From positions 25,596,339 through 25,660,338 of the forward strand of contig OX393568.1 of assembly GCA_947652115.1 (NCBI GenBank): 64,000 nucleotides of DNA. Reading direction: 5' to 3'. The notes beneath the pieces were generated by a model that was given only the letters and a program-made list of their open reading frames with translations, did not search any database and was not told the origin of the DNA. The position numbers and the translations under genes are program-made. The DNA is from Blastomussa wellsi (lineage: Eukaryota > Cnidaria > Anthozoa > Scleractinia > Plerogyridae). Of this stretch, positions 12,267 to 23,729 are shown one piece after another. Each line of letters starts with the position of its first letter. Position 1 is the first letter of the stretch.

Positions 12267-12420
12267 ACACTCGATTAGCTTGCGTAGCCGGCGGGATTTG
12301 AGTGTGCGAGTTACTCTAAGCCCGCGAGGTCAACTCGACTCCTCACCAATCTCCCCACGGCTTTGCCACTCCAAATCACTTCGCCGCGAATCCCGCAAGC
12401 TACGCAGGCTAACCCTCAAG
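12267..12420. mobile_element. Short MULE-like MITE
   Basis: Inverted ends TAGCTTGCGTAGC (from 12276) and GCTACGCAGGCTA (to 12411) extend into GCGGGATT on both sides. The 9-bp flanks ACACTCGAT (12267-12275) and ACCCTCAAG (12412-12420) match at 6 of 9 positions, consistent with an old 9-bp duplication. The end sequence resembles that of the MULE-like element at 52213-53565 (TAGCCTGCG). Confidence 0.5.
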
Positions 12421-12880
12421 TGGAAATTTCTCCATATACCAGCTATTTCTCTGTTGACTTTCCACATGAATTTTCTGAACGCTTTTTGACTATTTAAAAG
12501 CGAGTGAATTTTGAATAGTTCTATTTGTAACATTTCACTTTTTTGAAATGTACTCTCATAGTTCTTTGCTATTCCGTTCAGTACTTTTTAAAAAAATGTA
12601 CTTTCTTTATAACCTTTAACTGACTTGTAAGTTTAGTAATAAAGAACTTTTTACTTCATAAACGTTTTCTTTCTGTGTTAATCAAGTGTTGCATTATGTC
12701 AAACAAGTAAAATTTGTTTCTTTATCGTTTGCAGAGTATCATAAACGATTACGTGGACATGTTATGGATTAGATCTTTCCCACTACGTTTCAAGGTTCAC
12801 TTCTTTGTTAATTTGTTATTCCTTTAAGGGTGTCATTACATGGCTGGAGGTGTTTCTCCCTGGTAACTGTTTCCATTGGA

Positions 12881-12940
12881 AATAACAATAACAATAACAA
12901 TAACGATAGTAATAGTAATAGTAATGGTAATGGCAATGGT
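12881..12940. repeat. AATAAC / AGTAAT microsatellite
   Basis: Tandem AATAAC units run into AGTAAT and GGTAAT units over about 60 bp. Confidence 0.85.
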
Positions 12941-13149
12941 CCATAAGAGTGATTCGGGGTCATGTATCACATAAACGAAACCACGCTTGCAACGGCAGCG
13001 AGAATATCTCTAAGAAAACAAAATTAAATGAGCTGTACAAAACCTCTGCACTAGCCTCCCACCGGCAGACGTCCTTTGGGCTTCATCACGCGTTGGATTT
13101 AAACGGCCTGTGAACGGAAGTGGATGTTCGATCGGTTCAGCAGACGTCC

Positions 13150-13412
13150 GTGGGGAAGGAACGTCGGTGGCGAGACCGCTCGTCTCACACCATTGTGTCC
13201 CGGGTTTGATTCCCTGACCCGGAGTCATTTGTGGGTTGAGTTTGTTGTTGGTTCTCTTCTTTGCTCCGATGGTTTTTCTCCGAGTTCCCCGGTTTTCCTT
13301 CCTCCACAAAAAAAAACAGGACCTCTAAATTCCAATTCGATCGGGAATTCGAGAGTGACAGGTTTGTCAGTTGAGGACTGTTAATTGCTACCAAACAAAC
13401 AAACAAACAAAA
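13150..13412 (+). mobile_element. tRNA-derived SINE
   Basis: A pol III B-box-like sequence GGTTTGATTCC (13203-13213) lies within a tRNA-like head (GGTGGCGAGACC...CCCGGG). A body follows with the words GGTTCTC, TTTTTCTCCGAG and CCCCGGTTTTCC, and the copy ends in a CAAA microsatellite tail (13394-13411). This architecture is a tRNA-type SINE. The exact 5' end is uncertain. Confidence 0.65.
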
Positions 13413-14739
13413 TCATTTATTTACCAGGCGCGAAGTGTCCTCGCCGTTGCCACCGTTACTGCTAAGTTCCCGGCAAAACGACAAAAACGATATCTCTATC
13501 CTCACCAAACGCTAGCATTTTTGTTCCGTTAACTTTGCTATTTAGTAAGTAAGGCAAAATAAACCTGATCTCTAAATCTGCTCGTTTATTTTTGGTACTT
13601 ATTCCTGTAATTCTCCGGTTGCTATGGTAAGCTAATCCTGTTGTGTTCGACGTCATATGACCTCATATTTCCAAGGAATGACATAAGGAGTATCAATCAT
13701 TAATTAGAGTAACCTTAATGTGTGTTTAAAAATAGTTTTCAAACAACCCCGTATTGTTTTGATTACCATCATATCTTCACATCAGCGCTAGAAAAACCGG
13801 CTAGCGAAACAATAAAAGGCCTTGAAATGGTTGGTCGAAAAATAATAAGAATATACGAAACCATCAAAAGAAGCAGTGAACCCGACTGCGAAAAATGATA
13901 GTTTATGATTGCTTTAGAATATACGGTGACGCAACTGTGCATTGGCATACGTCAATGCAAAGAGGGCTGAAAGGAAAATTGTGCTATCCGCACTATAACT
14001 TACGCGTCATGTTTTTCTTTGCAAATCACAAACTAGGTATTTTTTTCAAGGAATTTTCAGCAAAACCATCCGGCAATACTGAATTATTTCTCGCAGTGAA
14101 CCGCTCACTTGGCGAAGTTACTTGCCCAAAAGGTTACCTGGTAAGTTTTCTTCACGTCTTTGATGAATTTTGAAACAAATAATGTTATATTACAATAAAA
14201 TGGCCCCTTAGAGCGTTCCGCATACGTATCTTTTTGCCCACAGTTAATATCTGAATTATTTCAAATACTTTACATCAGTGCTAAATATTGTCAAGGAACG
14301 ATTTTTATTGTAAGCTGATCGAACCTTGAAACTAACTGGCAGTTTTTTAATTCTGATATCGAAATAATGTAAGCCTAGAATAGTAACTACCAAAACGGAC
14401 CAGTATTGTCGCCGATATCCGTTCGCGGTTGCTGCAATAATTACAACAAAAACAAAACTGAACATCAAAACATCTCGCGGGACCGGGTACTACGAAGAAT
14501 AAGATCATTATTTGGCGAAATGACAGTTGGCATTGCATTTTAGTTTTCTTTAACAATCTGTCATTCATTCATTCATTCAGCCTGGAAGGCAATCCCTTAA
14601 CGCTCTGATTAGATGAGAGTGGCTGGTCAGGATCCGTTTGTTAAAATCTCGGCACTTTTGATAAACCCAACAAATGTCAACTTCGTGATTACATGGCAGT
14701 CAATCCAGGCCGGTTATTTCAGCCAGCACCTCGCCGGTA

Positions 14740-15175
14740 TCGCCGGTATATGGGATCATGGATCAACAGACTTAAAAGGTTAAAAAGGGTAGGATCAGGG
14801 TCACAGCTCCCGGGATCTGGGATCACAACCCGTGGGATCGGGATCAGCAGTGTTGTGATGGAATCTTGTGGGATCAACAAATTTTTGCGGGATCAGGGGA
14901 TCAAAAATTTTCATCGCTTTTGGGATCAGGGATAAAATTTTGAGTAAAAATACGGGATCAGTGATGAAAAAATATACCTCATTACGAAGTCGATGATAGT
15001 TTAAACTCCCCGAAACCATCACCTATCATGAACTATCATGTGCATGGTCAAACGGGAAAAACTATATCATCGACTATCATCAAGGAGAATGTGAACAAGT
15101 CGAAAGTGAATAAAAGCAGATGATTGGCATGATAGCTGCATGGTAGTCAAACGGGAGCGCGCGTTTAAACTATGG
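14740..15175. repeat. GGGATC-rich repeat block with a nested insertion
   Basis: From 14750 to 14965 the word GGGATC or GGGATCA recurs roughly every 10-30 bp. The pattern resumes once at about 15174 after a segment bounded by TAGTTTAAAC and its complement GTTTAAACTA (about 14997 and 15163). That inner segment repeats CTATCAT and CAAACGGG. Simple repeat decay plus an inserted MITE is inferred. Confidence 0.4.
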
Positions 15176-15422
15176 GATCAGTGCTTGCGGGCTACCGGTC
15201 TAAGTAAAACCAAAACCACGTGACTAGCTCACACACACGCGCTGGTTACGTTTCTTTGCATTTGGCGAAATTTGATTGGTTTTCTGGATTGCCTGCATCC
15301 TTTGTGAATGGCCAAATTTATGACTTTGCTTTTGGTTTTTGATGCTCGATTGAAAAACGCTCTATTTACATATATTTTCTTATTGGTAGCTAGCGACCCA
15401 CCAAAGCAGAGCCTTTAGTATC

Positions 15423-16175
15423 ATGATTCCACGGAGAACGTCCTCTTTATCTGAAATTCCCGAGACACCAGGATTTGATGCATCAAGACCCCTTGTATGC
15501 CATTCAAGTTACCAGGGCTTGAAAGGAAAGAACGAGCAACACAAGACAAACAGGAAAAAGCAGTCTCTGCGAAGATGCAAATCTAGCCCGGAGAAGAAAC
15601 CAGTGATACAGATCCAAGACAAAAGGTCAGATGCGTGGAAATGTGCATGGGACAAAGAAAGAGGCTATGTCACCGACTTGATAGCAGAAGAAAGACCGAC
15701 TACAAACCAGCCCCAGCTCTCCTACTTTGCTTATCTAGGTGCTAACTGTCCAGAGAAGGGGCGATATCAAGCCGTAGCAGATGACGCAGAGGTGTTCATT
15801 AACCTCGGTAACGGAATCATTGCTAAAAAATACTCTGCAACTGGTACAAGTCCAGAAGAGAACGAATTCCAAGGAAATGTTCTTCACATTAGCGAGCCGC
15901 TAAAACCTAACAAAACGCAACTTATAGAATGTTGTTCGTGCATGTGCTGTGTGAAAGCTATATTTTATCACTGTACCAAGGACGATGAATTCGAGGGAAA
16001 CTGGGCCGACGAGCCCTGCTTGTGTGAGGTGCCTGGGACTGATTGTGCGGCAAGATGGGGCATTCTGGGAATTTTCTCTCTATTTATGCCCTGTTTGGTG
16101 TGCTATCCTATCATAAACGTGTGCTGTAATTCCTCTTTCACTAGCTGGTTTTCACGTGACGTCAAAAAATGTTAA
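15423..16175 (+). CDS. Sprouty-like protein (copy 1)
   Basis: A single exon of 250 residues. The C-terminal third (about residues 165-236) is a Sprouty (SPR) cysteine-rich domain: CCSCMCCVKAIFYHCTKDD, EGNWADEPC, CAARWGILGIFSLFMPCLVCYP. Sprouty/SPRED proteins are membrane-associated feedback inhibitors of receptor tyrosine kinase to ERK signalling. The protein stops soon after the MPCL-CY core, so the last cysteines and basic tail of classical Sprouty are missing or replaced by SRDVKKC. A SYFAYLG motif at residues 100-106 is shared with the second copy at 24510-25457, marking the pair as paralogues. The N-terminus is basic and serine-rich with no obvious NxYTEGP Cbl-binding site. An AATAAA lies about 350 bp downstream, near 16527. 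Confidence 0.8.
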   Translation: MIPRRTSSLSEIPETPGFDASRPLVCHSSYQGLKGKNEQHKTNRKKQSLRRCKSSPEKKPVIQIQDKRSDAWKCAWDKERGYVTDLIAEERPTTNQPQLSYFAYLGANCPEKGRYQAVADDAEVFINLGNGIIAKKYSATGTSPEENEFQGNVLHISEPLKPNKTQLIECCSCMCCVKAIFYHCTKDDEFEGNWADEPCLCEVPGTDCAARWGILGIFSLFMPCLVCYPIINVCCNSSFTSWFSRDVKKC

Positions 16176-16379
16176 AAACAAAATTCACTGGGCCTGCTAA
16201 ATTTTTATTGTCACCTTGTGAACGAAATCCTAGAAATCTATCTATTCACAAGTTTCCAGCTAGATAGTATTCTTTGTGTTTGAAATGCAACATGTTGAAT
16301 TGTCGAGATTTCCGCCGTACGCGAAATCACGAACGCGCCGTGACAAAGTTGTCGTCGTGCTCAAGGTCTTGAAGAGAAG

Positions 16380-16478
16380 CAATATAATTTGGTTTTATCA
16401 ACTGGGTTGATGTCAATTGGCCACCGTAAATTAAAGAGATCTAATTGCTGACGTTTCGAGCGTTAGCCCTTCGTCTGA
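16380..16478 (-). repeat. Penelope-like element tail with hammerhead-like core (diverged solo copy)
   Basis: Read on the minus strand, GACGAAGGGCTAACGCTC then GAAACGTC (complement of 16450-16477) is followed by the tail CGGTGGCCAATTGACATCAACCCAGTTGATAAAACC. The same tail recurs at 26908-27109, 30624-30775 and 44229-44479. The core resembles a minimal hammerhead (stem II GGGC/GCTC, GAAAC, GTC), but the first part reads CAGACGA rather than CTGANGA. Confidence 0.65.
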
Positions 16479-16978
16479 CAAATCGCCTTAAAATCATGAG
16501 GCTAAACTATATTTCTGTGTCTGGGTAATAAAGCGACTGCAATGATATCTAATTATATGTCACCTTTTCAAAACAAGATGGCGGACCTCAAATGACCACG
16601 AGTTGAACGCCTTCCCGACCATCATTTTTTTCCTACAGAGTACCGTGCGGCCCTAGGGCGCTTTCCATTCGACCAAAAATTCCGGAAATTCCGGGTGGGA
16701 GAGCGAATGGAACAGACATTTTCCGGAATTTCATTTCGAAATTTTGGGTGTACCTCGCGAGGTTGGCCTAAAATTCCAGAAAATCGGAATATCCGGAAAA
16801 TTCAATCTCAAATCTCAAATCTTTATTTAAACACGGTTAAAAAATTCATCAGGTTTGTTACATATAAAATTAAACTACAAACAATATTTATAATAGTAAA
16901 TACATATCTAAAAAGTCTCTTAGAAATACTAATTAGAATTACCCTAAACTATACCTGTTTTCCATGAATGCCGTGTAT

Positions 16979-18649
16979 CTAACTTAATTCACTAAAATGA
17001 AAGTTTAACAATTGCTTAAAACGAGCTAGAGATTTCTCTTGCCTAAGATTGCAGGGCAGACTATTCCAGAGAGTTGCACCTCTATAGCTAAAGCTCCTTT
17101 TTAGATAGTTGGTTCTTGGTAGAGGGACATTTAATTTGTTCATAGAGTCCCTTAAGACATAGCCTGACGTACTGCGCTCAGTAAACATAGAGGATAAATG
17201 GTCAGGAGCCAGATTATTAAGAGCTTTGAACACCATTAGAGCTTCTTGAAATTGACGCTGGGTGATCAGGTTTTTCCACCCAAGTTGCTGTAACAAGTAG
17301 CGAGCGTCAGCATCATAGGAGGAGTAAGTCAAAATGCGAGCAGCACGATTCTGCAGTTTTTGTAATCTTTCGAAAAGCGTTTTGCCGCAATTACCCCAGA
17401 CAATACTACAGTAATCGAAATGGGGTTGTACCAAGGCGTTGAAGATGTAATGTAGTATTTCTGGCGAAACAAAGGATCTAGTTCGCTTTATGGCGCTAAT
17501 GCCGGAGGCAATCTTTTTGGATAATTTGTCGATATGACTTTGCCATGCCATGTTATTATCAATGAGAATCCCAAGTGATTTAGTAGTTGAAACTTGCTTT
17601 ATAGGGTTATTATCTATCGAAAGTTCAAGGGAGTCAGATAATGTACTCAGTTTTTGTCTAGAACCAATTAACATAAACTCGGTTTTAGTTGAATTCAGAG
17701 TAAGTTTGTTGCAGAGAAGCCATTTATAGATGTTACTTAGATCATGATTCAAACTAGACTGCATTGAGTGTAAGTCTGCGCTAGCATATGTGATGTGGGT
17801 GTCGTCTGCATACATCCTAGGTTGGCAGAAAGACAAACAGTTTGGCAGATCATTGATATAGATCAAAAATAGAAGAGGACCAAGGATAGTCCCCTGAGGG
17901 ACCCCACAGCCCAAAGAACAGACTTTGGAAAGCGAACCATTGACTACACATTTCTGGGTACGGTTATTTAGATATGACTTAAACCAATCGTAAGCAGACT
18001 CCTGTATTCCGTACAGACTAAGCTTACCTAAAAGAACATCGTGATCAACGGTATCAAATGCTTTTTTTAAGTCCAGAAAAACTACTGCATTTACATTACC
18101 GCGATCTATATCGAGAGCCCAGCTGTCAGTCGCTTCCAGGAGAGCAGTGACAGTCGAGTGCAACGTGCGGAAACCCGATTGTTGGTTGGTGATTATCTCT
18201 TCCTTAGTCAAAAAACTATACAGTTGATCATACACGATTCTCTCGAACACCTTAGCTATTATTGAGATAACCGAGATTGGCCGATAATTATTCACATCAG
18301 TTCGCTCACCTTGTTTAAACAATGGAGTTACTCTAGCGCATTTCCAGTCATCAGGAAATAAACCAGAACTTAAAGAGTTGTTGAAAATGTTACATAAAGG
18401 GATCGAAATAAGATCCCCACATTCCCGAATTAGTTTGGCCGAAATATTATCAAGACCTGTTGCTTTAGATTTAGATAATTTATTTAAAAGAGAAAAGACA
18501 TCACTACTACTAATTGGACGGAAAATGAATTTGTTGTCGCTGCCAACAATGTACGGCATAACTTGAACCGTCGGTAACAAGGGGTACCTCATTAGTAAGT
18601 TTGGTTCCAATTGTTGAAAAGTAATCATTAAATGCGTTGGAAAGCTCAT
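16979..18649 (-). pseudogene. LINE ORF2, reverse transcriptase part
   Basis: The protein carries the RT fingers and palm: KSKATGLDNISAKLI, PISVISIIAKVFERIV, FLDLKKAFDTVDHDVLL, GVPQGTILGPLLFLIYINDL and the catalytic MYADDT box. A C-terminal region with FDYCSIVWGNC and LQNRAARILT follows. It is continuous with the endonuclease frame upstream except for a single frameshift around 18,560. True homology begins near that point, so the annotated first methionine is not a real start. This disables the copy as one polyprotein unless ribosomal frameshifting occurs. Confidence 0.85.
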
Positions 18650-19934
18650 GAGAATTGGTTACTGAGTTCTCGTTTAGTTTTAATTCTTTCACCGACGCGT
18701 TATTTTTCTGACGGGACGTGAGTTCGTTAATCAATTGCCAGGTTTTACGCGAATCGCCATTTGACTGAACAAACGCACTAGCATAATAGGATGCCTTTGT
18801 AGATTTGACTTCTCCATTGATCCTATTACGTAGCTTTTTGTATATAGCCCAGTCTTGAGGATTGTTAGACTTAATAGCTTTCCGTTTAGCAGCATCGCGA
18901 TCGCGCATACCCTTCCGCAGGTCTGATGTGATCCAAGGTACCTTGCTTGACCCAACACGTTTAGTTTTGATTGGAGCATGACTGTTCACAATAGACAAAA
19001 ATTTAGCTTTCCAGTCAGCCCACAAAACTTTTGGGTCATCACTGGTACAAGACCAATCCTGTCGTGATATATCCCTTCGAAAGTTTTCCCGATTGAAATT
19101 ACTAAAACTTCTATAGGTTTTAGTTGAATGCCCTTTGGAAGCAAACTCTGGAGATATTTTACGATAAACATAAATGAGGCTGTGATCACTAATGCCAATA
19201 TGCAAAACTCCTGAACAGACAACCCTGTTAATACAGTTTGTAAATATTACATCAATTAGAGAGGATGATGACTCAGTAATACGAGTTGGTTCTTTTATAA
19301 GCTGCTGTAGCCCATATATATCAGAAATTTCACAAAGTAAACGTGTATTAGTGTCGAAATGGGTAGAGGCCATATTGCAATTCAAGTCACCCATCAGATA
19401 ATACTCAAGATCTAGAGCGTCTAATTTTGCGATAAGGGTCTCATAGTGTGAGAAACGTTCAGCTGAAGAGCATGGTGGCCTATACCAAGATACTACAAGG
19501 AATGGCTTAGAGCATGGTTTTTGAATTTCTAAACATAAATTCTCAAGATCATTCAGGTTCAAGTCATTGCGTATTACAAAGTTAATAGAAGATTTAGTGT
19601 ATACACCGCCACCATTCCTATTTCTGTCTCTACGAGTAATTTCGTAACTAGGGATGTAGAGCTCGCAGTTTTTGATAGAATCATCAAGTTTGGATTCATT
19701 AATTGCAAGGACATCGACTGGATTATCAGCAAGAAAAATTCTGAGATCATCAATATGTTTTATTAGACTGTTTACATTTAAGGACGCTATTTTAAAACCA
19801 CGATTTGCGGGTAGCGAATTAGGCAGGCAGGGGGGTTTAGAAGCCGCAATTTTGCGTATATTACTGGAGTTATAGCTAGTATTGCTCCAAGAAACATACG
19901 GCGGCTTTACTGATACAAGAGATTCGGCATTCAA
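18510..19934 (-). pseudogene. LINE ORF2, apurinic endonuclease part
   Basis: The frame starts 12 bp after the stop of the ORF1 remnant. It contains the exonuclease-endonuclease-phosphatase motifs of LINE endonucleases: IASLNVNSL, INESKLD, NGGGVY, YYLMGDLNCN and GISDHSLI. Around residue 340 it continues into the linker leading to RT, including FNDYFSTIGTKL. The frame is then lost and picked up by the RT part in another phase. Confidence 0.85.
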
Positions 19935-19946
19935 GGAACCAGGAGA

Positions 19947-20072
19947 TCAATTATTATTCCTTAAAAAAGTTACAAAATTTCTATGTAATGAATCGTTACC
20001 TTCTCTATTCAGATGTAAACCGCCTTTGTTCAGTCCGTTCTGGGTAATGTTAGCGTGACTTATTCGACTCAT
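19947..20072 (-). pseudogene. LINE ORF1 C-terminal remnant
   Basis: Forty-one codons ending in a TGA at 19947-19949, just ahead of ORF2. The residues include HANITQNGLNKGGLHLNREG, a pattern typical of the end of the SGNH-esterase-like ORF1 of CR1/L2-type LINEs. The 5' portion is absent, so the copy is 5' truncated near 20,075. Confidence 0.6.
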
Positions 20073-20612
20073 TCGACCATTCCTGCTCGGGACCAGTTAC
20101 TCCGAGCCGGAATTGTAGTCAAGAATCAAGATGGCTTCGTCGATGGCTTCTCGATATCAGTACGGGGCTTGCTTATTTGGCTCGGAAAGCTTTCAGGTCT
20201 TACTTCAGCATCATTGCACAAGTAATACGGCAGGAATAGGGACAGTTATGAGTGGTAAGTAGCACAGAAAGCGACTAGCTACAGTGAAAAAATAACATCG
20301 TCTTCCTCGCTTAAAACGTCGTTTGTTTTGACTTCGTTCGGAGTCGTCTAATAACCCGAAAACAAGTAACAGAGGCAACGGTCCGCCATTTGTTTTGCTT
20401 TGATTTATTTTGTATTTTGGCGGAGAACTTGGAACGCAATGGCCTGGAACCGGGCTGGTCGCGACCAACCGGAAAATACTGTTCCATTCGCCACACGGAA
20501 TACCAGGAATATCAAACCGGAATTTTTTGTCGAATGGAAAGCGCCCCGGGTATACAAATATAATCTCACCAAATTAATATACACACGCGCGGACTCCTAT
20601 TAATGCTTCCTC

Positions 20613-20700
20613 GGGTTTGGCCTCTGGGCCAAACCCTGCGGGGGCAATTACTGCTCCGCTCGCAGCGCTCGCTCCGCAGCAATAAATAAATAAATAATAA
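20613..20700. repeat. Two GC-rich hairpins followed by an AATA repeat
   Basis: GGGTTTGGCC and GGGCCAAACCC (20613-20636) form one stem. A near-palindrome around GCTCCGCTCGCAGCGCTCGC (20651-20680) forms another, followed by AATAAATAAATAAATAATAAA. It probably belongs to a dispersed repeat, but the family is not recognised. Confidence 0.4.
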
Positions 20701-22734
20701 AGTTTATTACATGGTAAGGTAGTCATGAGGAAAATGCGGGCGTTCTGATTGGTTGTTTCTTGGTCGGGATTTTGCCATACGGACCGCTTCCATAGTAACG
20801 GTCACAAGCCGCGTATTTCACGGGCGACAGAATACTATCAGTATGCATTTATGCACAGGCAGCCCAAGCTCGTGTTGTGAATCAGTATCATATTGCGTAA
20901 TAGTTGTCATGGCAAAAATATAAGAGTTTTTATGGGAAAATTATACAGCACGTTTTAGCAAACCGAAATACTGCCAAATCTTAAATAAAATTGCCTTACC
21001 TTACTTTCACTGTGTTTTTCTTCTTGTCTGAACGCTTATTTTGCCGATACTTAGAACAAGTATGTTCGAACAGCCTCAAATCCAACGCGAATTTCCAGAA
21101 GAGATGTTCTAGTTTCATTTTAACTCAGCAGTAACGCAGTCCGGGTACTGTCATCGACGTCAAGCGGCCGTTTGCTTTAAAAAATCCAAGGTAAAATGAT
21201 CGCTATTCTGCCAGTACACCCCCGTCACGGACACACGACCGTTGAAAAACTCCCTGGTAACCCCGCCTCGATATTCGACCTGAGGGGACCTGGGGAACCA
21301 AACCAAAGTATTTCGCAAAGAAATACATATCCATAAAGAAAAAAACATACACGAAGAAAGTGAATGCAGCAAGTGAAAGAAAGCCCGGCCGTTCATTGGG
21401 CTGCATTGCATGAGACGAGGAAAATTTGTTTGTGCGGGGACACTCTTGTTTTCAGTCGGGAAGCCTTCGGGAGCATAAAAACAAGCAATTTTGTGTCAAT
21501 TCAAGAATTCAGAGCGGATAGAGAATTCCATGAGCTGACACGGCAGGGAGGTAAATAAGATGTATCGTAGATTTTCATATCTGTCGCCAAATTTTTTAAT
21601 AAGCTTTAGAAGGAAAGATTGATGACCGTTCAATGCTGGCATGACAAATTTTATGCCTTTAAATTAAAAGCTAATAACTTTAATTTCAATGAAAGCTGAA
21701 AATAGAAAAACGAAGTCAGACATGACACACAATTAGGTTATGACTAATTACTGAGCGGTAAAATCAAGGACAGAAAACTTGGACACAAAACCGCATTTTA
21801 GACAAAGTTAGCTTTAGTGGCCTCAAAACGCGATCCGTTCAATATATATACAATCCTTGTGCACTTCCATTATTCTGCAATACACCTGTTAAATTTAAGC
21901 GGAATCGGCTTTCAAACGTTCCTAATATAAAGTAACACCCCTACCAATATTTTACCTTATGAATAAATTCATGGGGGTGTATCCCGCGACCTTAAGTTGG
22001 TAAATTTAAAATTTGTAACTAGAACTGCGAAACGAAAACGTATGTACACTCTCATTTAATAAGTCTGTTTTCAAACTCCTGGGTATCTTGTTAATCATGG
22101 CATCAATGCCAAATTTAAGTCACTGAAAGTGCATTTTAACAAAAAGATAAACAAACACGCATGCAGGAACGAGGTTGACACGCATGACCCGAGTGCCATA
22201 TAATAAACTAGCTTGCTATAGATTATTCACCTTCGTGGAGATTGGTACTAGTTTCAGTAGGAGCTCAGGCAGTCTCAGAGAGATGGCGAAAACTCTCATT
22301 ACACCACCCACCAAAGCTTCTGGCGTTTCTTTTATGCCAACCAATCACTTATTCGACGTCCTCGATTTTTAGCTGAGCTCCAGTGTAGTAACACTGAGCA
22401 TTTTGTTTGGTGTTTTGTAAATTGTTGGATGATTTTTGGGTATATTTTGGAAGGAGGGAGTTTTTCTTAAAGGAGAAGGAAAATTTGGAGAAACAAGGAA
22501 TAGTGAAGATTTAAATGTTGTTTGAAATTAAAATTTGAAGTTTAAAATTACAATATGCACACCAAGGGAGACCCTTGACATTATGTCGACCCAACACGTC
22601 TGGAACTGAGAGGTTCAGCTGTGTATCGTCGAAGGTTATCATCTTTCCCGTTTCCCTCAACGGGTTAACTAGCCCCAGTGCACTTGCGGGAATTATTCAG
22701 TGAGCGAGACACAGATGCGTGATCTTTTTCCGTA
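20701..22734. other. No gene seen
   Basis: About 2 kb of moderately AT-rich sequence. Open frames at 21160-21411 (minus) and 22175-22372 (plus) show no motif or splice context and are not supported as genes. Confidence 0.4.
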
Positions 22735-22963
22735 AATTGAACTTACTCAAGCCGCGTACTAACTATTTGAAGCGCAGCTTTACCTATAGCGGTGCCTTAC
22801 TGTGGAATTCTCTTCCTGAATATGTTAGGGAAATTGAAGCATTCGATTCGCACTCGTTAATCTTGTAAATCAGTTTTTATAGCTATTTTGATTTTTTATT
22901 AATGTTTGTAATTAAAATGCTATTCTTATTACTGAAGATTTTTAACCGAGTTTAAATAAAAAG
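22735..22963 (+). mobile_element. LINE 3' fragment
   Basis: The reading YLKRSFTYSGALLWNSLPEYV (22770-22840, with a small frame disruption upstream) is the conserved end of CR1/L2-type RT proteins. Compare the end of the LINE at 16979 and the fragment at 58421. It is followed by a short UTR and GAGTTTAAATAAA, then directly by the CTA/CTG array. Confidence 0.65.
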
Positions 22964-23673
22964 CTACTACTACTGCTAATGCTATTGCAACTGCTGCTGC
23001 TACTGTTACTGTTACTATTGCTACTGCTACTGCTACTGCTGCTACTGCTATACTGCTATTACTGCTACCACTACTGCTACTGCTACTGCTACTGCTACTA
23101 TTGCTACTGCTACTGCTACAGCTGCTGCTACTGCTACTGCTGCTACTGCTGCTACTGCTGCTGCTACTGCTGCTACTGCTACTACTGCTACTGCTGCTGC
23201 TACTGCTACTGCTACTGCTGCTGCTACTGCTACTACTGCTACTGCTACTGCTGCTGCTACTGCTGCTACTGCTACTGCTGCTACTGCTACTGCTACTGCT
23301 GCTACTGCTACTACTGCTACTGCTGCTGCTACTGCTGCTACTGCTGCTACTGCTACTGCTATTACTGTTACTACTGTTACAGCTGCTGCTGCTGCTACTG
23401 CTGCTACTGCTACTGCTACAGCTGCTGCTACTGCTACTACTGCTACTGCTACTGCTACAGCTGCTGCTACTGCTACTGCTGCTACTGCTGCTACTGCCAC
23501 TGCTGCTGCTGCTACTGCTACTGCTGCTGCTACTGCTACTGCTACTGCTGCTGCTGCTACTGCTGATACTGCTACTGCTGCCACAGCTACTGCTACTGCT
23601 GCTGCTACTGCTACTGCTACTGCTATTGCTGCTACTGCTACTGCTGCTGCTGCTGCTGCTGCTACTGCTACTG

Positions 23674-23729
<56 letters not shown>

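Larger units (their letters stand above)
10579..15422. other. Intergenic region between the calcium sensor and the first Sprouty-like gene
   Basis: This 4.8 kb stretch contains a small MULE-like MITE (12276-12411), a microsatellite (12881-12940), a SINE (about 13150-13412) and a GGATC-rich repeat block (14740-14960). An open frame of 92 codons at 13895-14173 (+) has no recognisable motif and is not supported as a gene. Confidence 0.5.
16797..20072 (-). mobile_element. CR1/L2-like non-LTR retrotransposon, 5' truncated
   Basis: On the minus strand the order is: a remnant of ORF1 (19947-20072), an endonuclease-reverse transcriptase ORF2 split by one frameshift (16979-19934), a short 3' UTR, AATAAA, and a 3' tail made of GATTTGA repeats (complement of about 16801-16825). 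A simple-repeat tail instead of poly(A) is typical of CR1/L2-type LINEs. The copy is recent-looking because both halves of ORF2 are otherwise open. Confidence 0.85.
16656..20546. mobile_element. Long-TIR DNA transposon interrupted by a LINE
   Basis: The left end GGGCGCTTTCCATTCGACC (from 16656) and the complementary right end (to 20546) are parts of an inverted repeat of about 80 bp. Both continue into AATTCCGG, then GCGAATGGAACAG and TTTTCCGG. The 8-bp flanks CGGCCCTA and CGGGTATA agree at 5 of 8 positions. Between the arms sits a LINE (about 16797-20072); without it the element would be about 0.6 kb. Related ends occur near 51381 and 61608. Confidence 0.6.

Noticed and set aside
12007..12533. 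Overlapping frames on both strands around 12.0-12.5 kb
   Set aside because: Openness reflects the GC-richer MITE; there are no domains, and both strands are equally open.
13160..13225. tRNA gene near the B-box at 13203
   Set aside because: Only a tRNA-like head with a degenerate A-box, continuing into a SINE body and a CAAA tail.
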